Notes under the pieces: model-generated
The model's input: the letters and a program-made list of their open reading frames with translations, nothing else
Told to the model about the DNA's origin: nothing
The model's database searches: none
From: Coccinella septempunctata
Lineage: Eukaryota > Arthropoda > Insecta > Coleoptera > Coccinellidae
Length of the DNA stretch: 64,000 bases
NCBI RefSeq assembly: GCF_907165205.1
Contig: NC_058192.1
Span: 2,728,001-2,792,000 of the forward strand
Direction: 5' to 3'
Translations under genes and position numbers: made by a program
Part shown: positions 1 to 12,500 of the stretch, piece by piece
Position numbering within the stretch: position 1 is the first letter of the stretch
How the letters are laid out: each line of letters begins with the position of its first letter

Positions 1-211
1 AAAAATCAGCATATATCTAATTCCTTTTTTCTGGCTTTTAAAGCTCCACAAAGTTGACCAATTTTTTCGAAATTTTCCACTAAAAATGATTTATCTCCTA
101 AAATACTGATCCTAGGGAAAATCTAATTGCATATTCGTAATCTACGATCTCGAATTTGCCAATAAAATGACCCGGGTCGATTATACATCCCCCATTTCGG
201 TAAATACTCAC

Positions 212-543
212 TTCCGGAGAGTTCCTGGCCTCCTCGCCGGGCGGACTCGCCCTCGTTTGACTTTCACTGTCCTCCTGCTCGGCCTGCACGTCGTCCACGT
301 CGCAGGTCAACTTTTTTATCCTCTCCACCAGGGAATTGTCGGTCTTCGGCTGGTTTTTCCGACTCCTCGGTTCGTACCTGATCAGCGATCTCCTGAGGGT
401 GTTTCTCTCTATCGCTTTCTTGATCGATTCATCGGTTTCGCCGCTCTGGATGATCTGCGGCAACTTCGATCTCTTCGCTTCCTCGAAAGCTCGCAGGGAT
501 TCGGCGGTGACCAGGTACTGCTGAATGGATTCCTCGTCTTTTC
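212..543 (-). CDS. Exon 8 of the large acidic-protein gene; gene continues off the left edge
   Basis: Acceptor aacctgtttttcag in phase 1, as exon 7 requires; donor GGAA|GTGAGT in phase 0. It encodes about 110 residues: SIQQYLVTAESLRAFEEAKR, then the lysine/arginine-rich SIKKAIERNTLRRSLIRYEP, then charged sequence. It looks mostly helical and is the least acidic part. The frame would stay open past the donor to a stop at 98, which would give an alternative C-terminus of 37 residues. The strong donor makes continued splicing outside the window more likely. Confidence 0.85.
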
Positions 544-3500
544 CTGAAAAACAGGTTAAAAATGACATTCTGAACGATATTTATTTGGGAATTTCGCAGA
601 AAGAAGCCACACCCTCAAATGACACGGATTATAACCCTAAATTTCAGCTCTGTGACTGTCATAATGTGTCATGGACAACATGACAGTTGAAGAAACTTTG
701 CTGACCTCTGAGAGTGAGTTATACATGAATAAATTGATATATTTGGACGGCATTCCCTTTTAAATGTACTTGGTATACAAAAAACATAAGAGATGCACGA
801 GGAAACCTTCCTGAAACATGTATCTTGCCACGATGAACTGTCAAACACGAATGACAGCTAATGACATTCAAACTATCCTCCATTTTGGGAAGCCATTCGT
901 ATTTGGTTAGGAAAACTCGATAATTAGAGTCATTCGGGGCAACTGTGCGCACTTTTGCCTTTCAAGCTATACCTCGTTCCAAATGATGAAGCTAGGAAAA
1001 TTTAAACATATTCATAAGATAGAGAATTTTCTAATCTATAAGAAAACATCAAAAAGCAAACAAACAAAAACGTTTTCTTCCGCAAAAAAAGATTTTATAG
1101 AGAAAGTCGGAGTGCGTTCACATGCCCCGTATTGCGGGTAAGTGTGCGCACCCTCACGGGGTAAGTGAACGCAGTGCTTAGTGAACCACACAATCAAAAC
1201 AAATTACAAAATAATGTCATCAAAATGTTACAATATTAGAGAAATGCTGTTTATTGTCAATACAGAAGCGCCTTTTTACAAGCAGTGCATTATTGTTCGT
1301 GCCACAATTCTTGGCGAACACAACACTTGATACATTCCCCTGTTGGTGGCTCTTCATATTTTTCTGAACAAATAGGACAATATTGATCGAGTCTTAACCA
1401 AGAAAATCAACAATGTCATAATTTATTACTAATGCCCATATAATGAATCTATGCGCACACTTACTCGCGCACACTTTCCCCAGTAAGCCAAAATTTGAAT
1501 TGACGTTCTTATAGAGTTGAGCAGCTAAGAGAACCTAAAATTTTTTATTATATATTTAGAATAATATGCGCATGATCGAATAAAATATTGTTTAACACTG
1601 AGGGATTCGTAATTTGGACCTGGCAGAATGTGCAGAGATGCTAAAAATTAACAAGAAAACTAGTGAATTTGATTGATTGCAAATAAAAAGTTAAAGAAAC
1701 GTGGCACGGCGCACTTCTATGAAAAACTAATATGGCGATTCTGCGCCCTTGCTTCACCCAAATGAACCCCTCTTTCATACATTGCATAGTCGAGATATAT
1801 ACGCACTGCGCACACTTAACCACTGCGCTCAGTTACCCCGAATGACTCTATTCATCAGAGCCTGATATTCTCTCCAAAGATTATAGAGTTACTCTATAAT
1901 CTTTGATTCTCTCAATATTCAACTCGCTCATATGGAGTTAACCTAACTTTATAATCTTCGCAACTTACCAGCATTCGGTTTGGTGCAGGGGAAGAGCTGT
2001 CTGACGGCAGAGTTCGGCTTCAGGCTGTTGTTCGATATGAGAACGTGATTGCCGAGCTTGAAGGTGAGCATCATCTCCGTGGTGTCCGGTGACACGTTAT
2101 TGTGACAGTTTTCCTGCTTTGTCCTCTCATTTTCCGACGCCGATTGTTCCTTGTTCGTCTCGTCTTGCGTGTGATCGTCGGAGGCTCCGTCGCATCCGTC
2201 TCTTTGTCCGTTGGACTCGGTTTCTATGAACCGCACGAATCTCCTCTGGCTGCCTTCCTCGTCCGATGTGGCACTCGAGTCGGTGTTCTGAAAAAAAAAT
2301 CGATTCGATGCAATCGATCTACACTTCGTCGACTGGAAAGAGTCAACTTTCGAGTAAAGTATCTGTCAAAAAAAATCTTCGCAGATCCAAATATGATACG
2401 TATTCTGAAAGAGCAACTTTTCTTTTCGTAAAACTCGAGATTTCATCGACCTCGGTGAAACCATTCGATCTTGACGAGTTTTCAACTGACGCCATCTTTT
2501 TCGGGATAGTTAACGACCAACAATTCCAACGACATATATACGAGGATATACTGAAAGACTCTTAGCCTACTGAAGAACCAAACAAAATTTCAATGTCAAA
2601 ATATTAAATTACTCAACATATTCTCCTCTTAATTATGGATACATTTATTACAGCGAAACTGCAACTTCTCTAGACCTTTCCGAAAAAAATTTCTTTTTTC
2701 TCTGCAAACCAGACCTCCACCGCTTTTATAACCTCCTCGTTGGAAGAAAATTCACGACCTTTTAACCTTTTTTTCTCAGTTGAGGAAAGAGATGATAATC
2801 GGATTGAGCCAAATCTGGTGAACAAGGGAGGTGTTCTAGTAATTCAAACCCTAAATCACAAATTTCTGCATGGCAACATAATATTTGTGTGCCGGGGTGT
2901 TGTCCTGCAAAAACAAAACACCTTTGGATAGCTTTCCACCTCTTTTCTCTTTAATTTTTTTCCATAGAATGGTCAGTAATGTCGAATAGTAATCTCCGGT
3001 TATTGTTCTACCCTTATCCAAAAAATCAATCATGATTACTCCATGGCAATCCCAAAAAACTGAAGCAAGAACTTTTCCAGCAGATTTTTGGACACGAAAC
3101 TTCTTAGGTCTTGAATAACCAGAATGTCGCCATTCCATCGATTGTTGCTTTGTTTCTGGATCGTAGAAATGTACCCAAGTCTCATCCATACTAACAATTC
3201 GGTTTAAGAAGTCTACATCGTTTTCAAATCGAGCACAGATCGAACGCGATGATTCTACCCTTGCACGCTTTCGGTTAACATTCAAACATTTGGGGATCCA
3301 TTTTGCAGCAATTTTTCTCATGTCCAAATTGACGTGAACTATATGATGAACGCGTTCGTATGAAATATTCGGTGCTTCAGATATCCGTTTTAGTCCAATT
3401 CGACGGTCTGATAAAATCATGTCATGAACTGCATCGATATTTCCGGGGACTGTAACAGAAACTGGCCTTCCCGATCGGTCATCATCTTCAATGGAAAATT

Positions 3501-6500
3501 TACCTCTTTTGAAGCTTGCAGTCCAAATGTTCACGGTCGCAAACGAAGGACATTGATCACCAACGGTATTGAGCATATCTTCGTAAATCTGCTTACCTCA
3601 ACCCTTTTGAATACAGGTATTTGATGATGGCTCGACACTCCAATTTTTCGATTTTCACAATTTCGGTGGATATCTTCTTTCTTTCAAGTGGTTGCGTAAC
3701 TCTGGTTTACTTTTTCGACCTCAAACTTCACACTGACACTTCTAATGACTTATTGTTCGTTGCTATGGTATCGCCATATTCTATGTATGCATGGAACTGG
3801 TCTAGGCTATCCAGATATCAATACATCCTCGTACTCGAGCTAACTGATCGACATTCTAGAACTACCCTGAACGGAATGAAGCTAATGGGGCTTATCTGAG
3901 ACATATGGCTCGAAAAATAAAAACGAATTCAATTGAAAATGATTATCATTTCGAAAAATTGACTTTTCCTTTTGCTGTAAATCCACATTTGGGACCACGG
4001 AGCAATCGTTTCTCATGGTTTCGATCTGGATACCTTGAAGCATAGGCGTTTTCGAAAGAAGCAGCCACTTCTTGCCCCCATTCATCCTAGAACTATCGCC
4101 TTTCGCGATTCCAGCGAAACAATACGCGACCTTAACAGAATTTCGAGGTGAAATCACAAGGGGCGAAATAATTGGTGGGATACTCACTTGTTGAAGCTCC
4201 GGCGTTTTATTAGAGGGTCCGCCGCTCGTTGTTCCCTCCAAACTGGGCTGTTTCCACAGCTTCCCTCCTTTGAGGATGCCGCTTATGGGCGAACCCCCCA
4301 CAGGGACGTTCAAGCGTACCGAAGGCGTCGGTCTGTCCTCCCTTCTCTCATCTTCGGAAGGATGCGATCGTTCCGTACCGGTCATCGAGGAGCGATCTAA
4401 GTTGAATTCGTGAAGATTTGAATCATCTGAAAAAAATTGAGACACATTTCACTCTGTATAGTACGGAAATCTGGGGTTATGAAGCTTGTCAAAACATTTT
4501 TGGGTTTTAAATCAACGCTATGTTGCCCGTTCTACGTAAAAGTTTCTGTTATTACGTATTTTATCACAATGTCGAATCTCTTCGGAAAATATGTGACGAA
4601 CATAATTGAAGTTTATACAAACTGATTGAAGGCATACCAAATCCAGTTATTTGCATGGAAAATACAAGAGATCAGTATAATATCATAATATGCACTAGCT
4701 CGAGGAGAGTTAATGTTCGTTATCTTCTTTGGCTAAAGTTTTAATACTTTACATCAGTTTTAGATTTCAAAAATATTAACCCGAAGATGAAAGGCATATG
4801 ATGCAGTGGTTGGGAATGGGTATCTCCCGAAGGAATTAACAGATAATTACAAGAACGTTAAATTCTTCAACAAAAATCATCTTGCATCAATATTAGTAAA
4901 AGGAATTGAAGGAAGTTTCAAGTTAAGATGCAACTTCACCGTTGAACAAAAATTTCACATGAATAAACAAGTAACAGGGCAACTTGCGCGTATTTGTGGC
5001 TTAATACATTGATGTAATAATAATAATTAGGTATTTAATAGTACCCCATCAAGACATTTACATTGTATAGGACAAGTCAAATGAAAAATAGAAAAATCAA
5101 TTTTAGGGAACATTCCCCGATGACATTTATCGAAAATCCGGTAGTAAACTTTTCGCATTAATTCACTCAAACATAAAATTCTCAAATGCCACCACTTTTT
5201 TGGGTCTCCCAATAGAAGGAAATACTTTGTCATCCTCTTCATTAACAATCTTTCTGATTGTGGAAATATTCAGCTGAAATATAAGTCGTTTAGATTCAGA
5301 TGAAACATTATATAAATTCTCTTACATTGAATATGTTCGCTACCGCCTGACGTATTGTGGATTTTAGAATATCAGGGTATAACTATTTGAATGAGCGGAC
5401 CTGAATTCTAAATAGCACCTGAAACCCTGTCTCTTTTTTCAATCACTTTCGGCATTTTCGTAATAAAAATTGATATAAGTTGTGGCAACTGCGTTATTAC
5501 ATTAACGACATTTCATGAGTGCCAACCTAACTTCGTGCTAGTTACAAAAACTTGAGAGAATTATTTCATGGCCAATCGACTGCTAAAATAAATTTGAATG
5601 AAGTATAGATACTATTAATGATAATAATTTATGAAAGCTTAATCCTTTTGATATCTGAGTTATCTGGTATGAGTGAATGTTCCTCTGGAGAGGAGTATGA
5701 AAGCCGCAGGGCTAAAGTCATTTATGAATGTACATTGATACAGGGTGAGTCTTCAATTTGTAACGAAAGATTCTGGAGATAAAAAAAAACACTTTTTCTC
5801 CTTAATATTTCTGTCAATTCGACTAGGTTGTAGAGATAGATACAGGCTGTTGAAAATCCATTTAAAAAAAAACGATTTTATCGAATTGCATGACTTTCTG
5901 AATATTTATTTTGATTGGTGTGATCAATATTCATCGAACACAAAATTCCACACACATATCCCAGATTCTTCGTAATTACTATTAAATACCATAAAAATGC
6001 CAGACTTTAAAGTAAGTTGAACGCTCACTAATGAATATTTGACAATTTCGGGAAATAAAAGTCAAGAACGCACCCAATAAAGGGGCAGTCGTTGACTAGT
6101 ACAGCTATTTTAACAGTAGATTCTTGAGATCAAAAGAAACACTTTTTTCTCTACCATTTTTTCTGATTCCGCTCTGATAAAAAGATGTAGCCCTTTTAAA
6201 TTTTCATAATGAGCTGTGCCTACTTTGAAATAACAAAATGACCTTTAGAATAACTAGCTAAATCTGTGACACTACACATCTGTATATCTCTTACACAGAG
6301 TTGCATTCAGCCAAAGTACCCAATTTTTCAAATTTCACAGATACTTTTTAATTTTTGATCATCAAATTGCTCGAAAACGGCGCATCATACGAGAGAATAT
6401 GAGGAATACTTTTATTTTACAAAACGTTCAAATATTCATTAGGTAGCGTCCAACTTAGTTTCAAGAGTTGGTTACTTTGAATTTTTGGTACTTTTATGGT

Positions 6501-9500
6501 GCGTAATGGTCATAATGAGAAAACTGAAAGACGTGGGTGATATCTCGTGTTCGAAAAAGATTATTCAAATAAATTAAAAACTATATTCCTAAATTCATTT
6601 TATTCGATCAAATCGTTTATGGGATAGAACTAAAAATAACATTTTTTCATGGTTTTTCAACAGCCTGTATCTTTTGAACCGAGCCGATCCGGAAAAAATG
6701 GTAAAGGAAAAAAGTGTTTCTTTTGACCTCAAGAATCTACTGTTGAAATATTTGTACTCACCCTGTAAACTATGTTGATTTCTCGGTTTTTGCCTGGGTT
6801 TCGCGAGCAGAAGGCCTATCTCAGCGATTTATCAAGATGACCTACATCCCCTCCGCTCCCTTTTCAATGTGTTCCATTGTATCTGACGAAATTCATGCCC
6901 CCGAATTTTTCTATCAGTGTACAACGAAAAAGAATGATGGTGGGAAAACGCGAGTGCCTGATAAAAAAATTTCTGATCGCAAATTCCCCGTGGAAATATT
7001 AAAACTTCCCCCATTCGTGCTCCGTGTTGATTAATAACCTTCACGGCGGGATTGAGATGGTTTTTTTCTGGAATTCTCATCTGCAGGATTCTCGTGTTTT
7101 TTTTCAGGGAATGTTCCATTCATTCGGAGCTAAAAGTGGGTTCGAATCGCGAGCAGTGTTAGTTTTCGAAGGAGATTCGGAAGCTTGAGAGAACATAAAG
7201 TCAGGTGAAAAAGTCAGATAATTCTGGAAGTCTGTCCTTTTGACCTAAAAGAAGGAAACTTTTTCTCACTTCCAGCAGGAAGAGGAAAAAATTCAGAGAA
7301 ACTCTAGATCTCAGAAACTTTCAGCTTTTTCTACAAGAACCTTGAGAACTTCACTTTAAAGGCAAGCACTAGTGAGTATTCAAATAACGAAATCTGCATT
7401 TTTCAAATATAGGGAGAATAATTATTGTTCGAGTCCAAGCAGCTCTTGTCGTGTTCAGTACGTGGACGGGTGACCGTCCTGATCATGAATTCGACTAAGC
7501 ACGAAAAATCTCCGGACTTTCCATCAGTGATGTCCTTCTTTTTTCTCCCATTTCAATCTGAGTGGCGTCCAATCAGAACATGCAAATTCCGAACCTCTTC
7601 CGAGGTTTTTTAATCAAACTATTGGCCGTAAAGACGGCATTTCCGGCGTCGCGACACGTCTGGGCGTCGTCGCCTTTCCGATGTTGCAATTTACAATTCG
7701 AATGGCAAACAATGCCGCCAGGGACTCCCTCGCTGTCGATGCTTCCCTTCAGATAGCTGACGTTTCTCCTCACGAATTTTATTGTTTCTCTACTGAACGA
7801 TAGGGTTGAAGCGACGAATCTGCATGATTCGATCAGACGGGTAACAATGACGAATGGAGAGTTTATCAGGGTACATTGGAGGTCGCATTGGATTATTTTT
7901 ATCGAAGGTGAAACCTTGAGTTGGGGAAATGTGCATTATTCATGCGAGGACTGAGGGTTTTCACGATAGCATGTTGGTATCAGTGTGTATTAGGCTGGTC
8001 ATCTATCAAGCCACGCAACTCGTTTATCCCGTTGCGAGAATGATGGTACAGTATTCTACTTTTCTCTTCCAATTGGTTATCTGAGAATATCGAAAAAGAT
8101 AAAGTATCCTACGGCATTCTGACAGTTGATATTCTATGTTCAAGCCTTCATATTCGTCAAAGAAAGTGGAAACGTTTTCTCTGTGGAAGATTCAAGGAGG
8201 AGAATGATTTGACAAGCTAAACACTACGTCGAAACACAGAAAATAAAGTGTCATAATTACCGAATTTTCATAAATACTCTTTATTCTATACCATAACAGT
8301 TTATAAGGGAAGTAAAGATATCTTGTTTCTTATTACTGAGGAATAAATCATATTCCTCCAATTTTAAAATAGCAAATGTTGAATCCAACAGAAACCATTA
8401 TTTCTATGAACTCAGGGATAGAGCATCTAACTTGAAAAACATTCTGTATTCCAACCCAACTTCACAAAATTTTCCTCTAAGAATCTCTAGAATCTGTCCG
8501 AAGCAGCAGTAAAGCAATATTCGTTCATCCTGGATATAACGAATTTCTCGGAAATAATTGAGGAAGAAACAACGGAAACTTCAATTAAATGATACAGAAT
8601 CGAAATCAGCATCAATTTCCTAGAAAATGATTAATTACTACTTGGAAGAAAGGCGCTCTCACCCTGGAATGATTCCCATAAGAATTGAATTCCCGATTCC
8701 AGAGTTGCTTCCTTTTCCATTACTCCTAAGTCTGTTTAGTTAGGAGGCAATTATAGAAAGTATCACGAATTAAATGTTCACTCGGATGATTTAATTGAAA
8801 AGAGTAATTACTTAATCGAATCAGGGAAAAAGCTCAATCCCTCTAGGGAATAATTTAAACAATTTAAAACTGAAGCAGAGAAGTTGAGAATCCACCTACC
8901 ATTTAATGTCTCTCTAGATGCTATTTTTCGAGCAAACGGACGGAGATTTTTTGATCTTCTCCTTCATTTGAGGGCATCTAACACTCTGAAGCATCATCGA
9001 CTGAATGTATGGAAAAAGTCAAAAACTCACCATGTACATTCTTATATATTTTTCTTCCGCAGTAAATTCCGAATTGATATAAATACACCTAATCAAACTT
9101 ATGTTTCTACATAAGGTAGATATGACCCTTATATGCACCCCTCAAAAATTAGTTGGGTAAACCCACCTGTACAATTTTCAGGAGTGGTTGGAGTGGTTTG
9201 TTGGCTCTGATCAGTCTTCTCCCTCTCCCCTGATTCTTCTGGATCCGAGTGTGGACCACCCCCTTCATCCGATGGAGAACTATCACCTGGAAGATAATAA
9301 AACGGAATCAGTGCCGTTGTTCAATCCGGTCTTTGGAATGAGGGAAATCCTGATTGCTTTCGCTGCCCAAATTGACGACTTGTAGATGTCGCCAGGATAT
9401 GGCAAAGTCATTTCCCGAACGTATCTATTCGACGTTGACGTATTAACTCAACCGATACTGATTTGGGTCATTTTTGGAGCTCTCGATTTCCTATTTCGCT

Positions 9501-12500
9501 ATTATATGATTCAGTTGGTCAAAATGGAAAAAACATTTTCAAACATCTATTTTTCTGAAATAATTCAGCGTTGAAGTCAAAGATTCCGAACAAATACACA
9601 GTTTATCCATTGGAAAACTCTCTTGTACTTCTCATGAGAAGTTTGGCTGACACACTTACATAGTTTAAAACGGCAACTGAAAGAAAATGTAGGTTTTGTT
9701 TTCTCTGGAATGAAAAAAAGTGAAGAAGTGATGTTTTGTTCTTCGACTCCTCAAATAAGATCGTTCAGAATATTGACTGCATGATAGTTAGCTTTAGGTA
9801 CTAGAAAAAAATTGCAATAAGTGCCTTCGCCATTTCGTATATTTTACCTAGATCCTCAAATAACTGAGAATATCAACATATCTTCTTCATTTGTTGCAAG
9901 GAATTCGTTCAAGTTGTCTTTTCCAGACAATAAACAATCACACGGATAAACCACAAGAACAAAAACCCTCTTTCCCGGAGCTGACAAGAAAAATGATTGC
10001 ATAAATGATATGCAACCACTTTATAAGTATAAATGAAATTCTAAGAATTTCCGGTAGTTATTTTTCCAGCACATAATCAAGCCAAAAAGAATTCCCAAAC
10101 CCCAAATTCCCTTGTCAGGATTAATCACTAGAGATTAAGACGATACTGAATATGCAGAAGGATCCAGTTTCTTAAGCTGGAGTCTACCATGAAAAACACC
10201 CGGGGTAAAAATTCCGCCAAACACTATAAAATTAATCTCTGAGGAAGGCTAACGACTAAATGATCCTCCCTTTAAAATCGACCGCCTCGAGAGAAAAACC
10301 TTGAGAGAACGCTAATTAGCAGTGCCTTGGGCATTCCTGGTACATCCAGAAATCCGGATTATATAGCCCATTGACCTACATTCATTATTTCATCAACTGA
10401 GTGGAATTTCACTTTCAAGCTCCAGTTTGAACTACAGGGAACGTCTTTTATAAAATGAGATAAGATATCGAAATAGGGGTTGAATATAACAACAGATCTT
10501 GGCCTGAACTGATCGATTTTCCTTGCTTCTCTGTAGCTACATAGATAAGAATTTCTACATTTCTGCATAAACTTCGTGAATATAGGAAACCACAGAGAGG
10601 CGAGTATTGCATTAAAGGTCTTTAACGAGGAGCAATAAGAACGAAACTCATTTAAAACGGCGCGCAATATTTACGCTATGCAAAGCTCAAACGCTCCAAC
10701 ATTTCATATCTCTCGGTGAAAATGGAATAGCAGCTTTCCATTAGCTTACTCCATGGAGAAATGTTTCGGAGCGTACAAATATGAATGCTATTCATCTCTC
10801 GCAATGTCTCTTTCAGCGTCATATCAGTCGAATAGTTATAAGTTGTACGTAAACAGCTATTTCAGAGTTAGTCTGTTAGTTCTGAACACGGTGCATTCAA
10901 ATCCTGACTCCGTGTTATTATTTTACTTTGTGAATTTTAGATATACAAGGCTCAACTTGGATTAACTTGATTAAAAAACTGGTACCTATTACCAGGAACC
11001 GTTTTCAGATTAGTATCGATTTTCCAAATTATTACATCTTGTTCCCAAAAAATCCTTGATGCAATACTCGACATACCATTCCAGACAAACTTCGAATTGG
11101 TACTGAAATACTGACGTTACAATTCCACTTAAGAGTTGAGGTTTGAACAATCAAAAAGCGTTTGCAATAAAATTATTTCTGTTATAAGAACGACATGGAC
11201 TTTAACTGATGTGTCTTCCTTCTAAAAACTCCATATTGGGTTGAATCTTTTCAATTCATTAGGAAATTTCTGGGTATGGGACGTCTCAAAGCAGGGACCA
11301 AAAGGGACGTTCAAAATCTTCGTTTTTCGAATGTTTCGGTAGATACCAATGAAGTTTCGCAGAGGAAGTAGGGAATAGAAGGAGTTCTGAAGGTTCACAA
11401 CGTGATCTACAGCAACTGACCATGGCAAAATTGAATAACAACCAGGTATTCTTAGTAGAAACTGACTGACTACTATACCGAGACATTCTTCTTGTAAATG
11501 CAGACAATTTACTGCATAAAATAACGCTAAGAACATGTACATTTAAGAAGAAAAGCAGATTACATTTTTTGCGAGAGGAGTTTTGGTGTGAGGCGTATGT
11601 CAAAAAGAAAATCGAGATTTTCCAGGTACGTGGAATCCTATGGAAGCAGGACCGAGAGGATTTAAGGCTTATAGAAATGTTATTCTTCCCTCAGAAATAA
11701 TAGATTTCCGTCTTTTTGTTATCAGAATTACCTCCCATACTTTTTCGTGAAAACAGATCGGAAATTGTATTCCCTCGAAATACAACAAAAGTGCGGAACT
11801 CTTGTTGTTCATTCGGGTATACACTCAACCTATAAACCACCAGAACAGAATGGCTTCAAAGCTGTTCATTTGCTCGGAAAAACGGGCGGAGCAAGATAAA
11901 GTGAAACGGAAATTCGAAATGTTTGATGTATAATACTAACCCTTTATCTTCACTTTGTATTTTATAACAACAACGGATTCGCGTTTCGACATTGCAGAGT
12001 AGAAAATCCGAAAGTATTCCACACTGTGCCATTCCACAACTGACTCTCTAGTGTCGATCCTCGCCCTGTTATCATTGTATTTCATGTTCTCATACATATT
12101 TACAATTCCAGCAGATAAACTGAAGTGGGTATATGGCTTGTATGAAACGAAACGATGGTATTTGTGCTTGAAACCGCTAGTATCTACGCACAATAGAGAA
12201 TGGGTTGTTCCGTAAGTTCTCATATCACTCAGAGATTGTGGAAAATTGGGAGAACAAGACAATGGATGCAAGGAGTAGGTAATTACACAGGTTTACATGA
12301 ATGCGCAATGATTAACTGAAATAGGTGAGGGCGATAAACGGAAAGTGCAGGATAAGTGGCGAATTTGTAATGAATGTCTCAATCAAGGAAAACCTTGCAT
12401 AGAGGAAATGTTTGAAGATCTGTTGAAGAAAAAAGAGTACTAATTATAATACAGGGACATGATCATCTATCTTGATATACACTGAATATTCCAGAGAAAA

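Noticed and set aside
4437..4625. 62-codon plus-strand frame at the edge of M3 copy a
   Set aside because: Lies in the M3 terminal region, is not conserved as a frame in the other four copies, and overlaps the splice-site junction.
7130..7165. GGGTTCGAATCGC resembling a tRNA T-loop
   Set aside because: No flanking acceptor stem, anticodon arm or D-loop could be folded around it.
9632..9650. Palindrome CTTCTCATGAGAAG
   Set aside because: A perfect short palindrome, but without any flanking direct repeat; consistent with chance.
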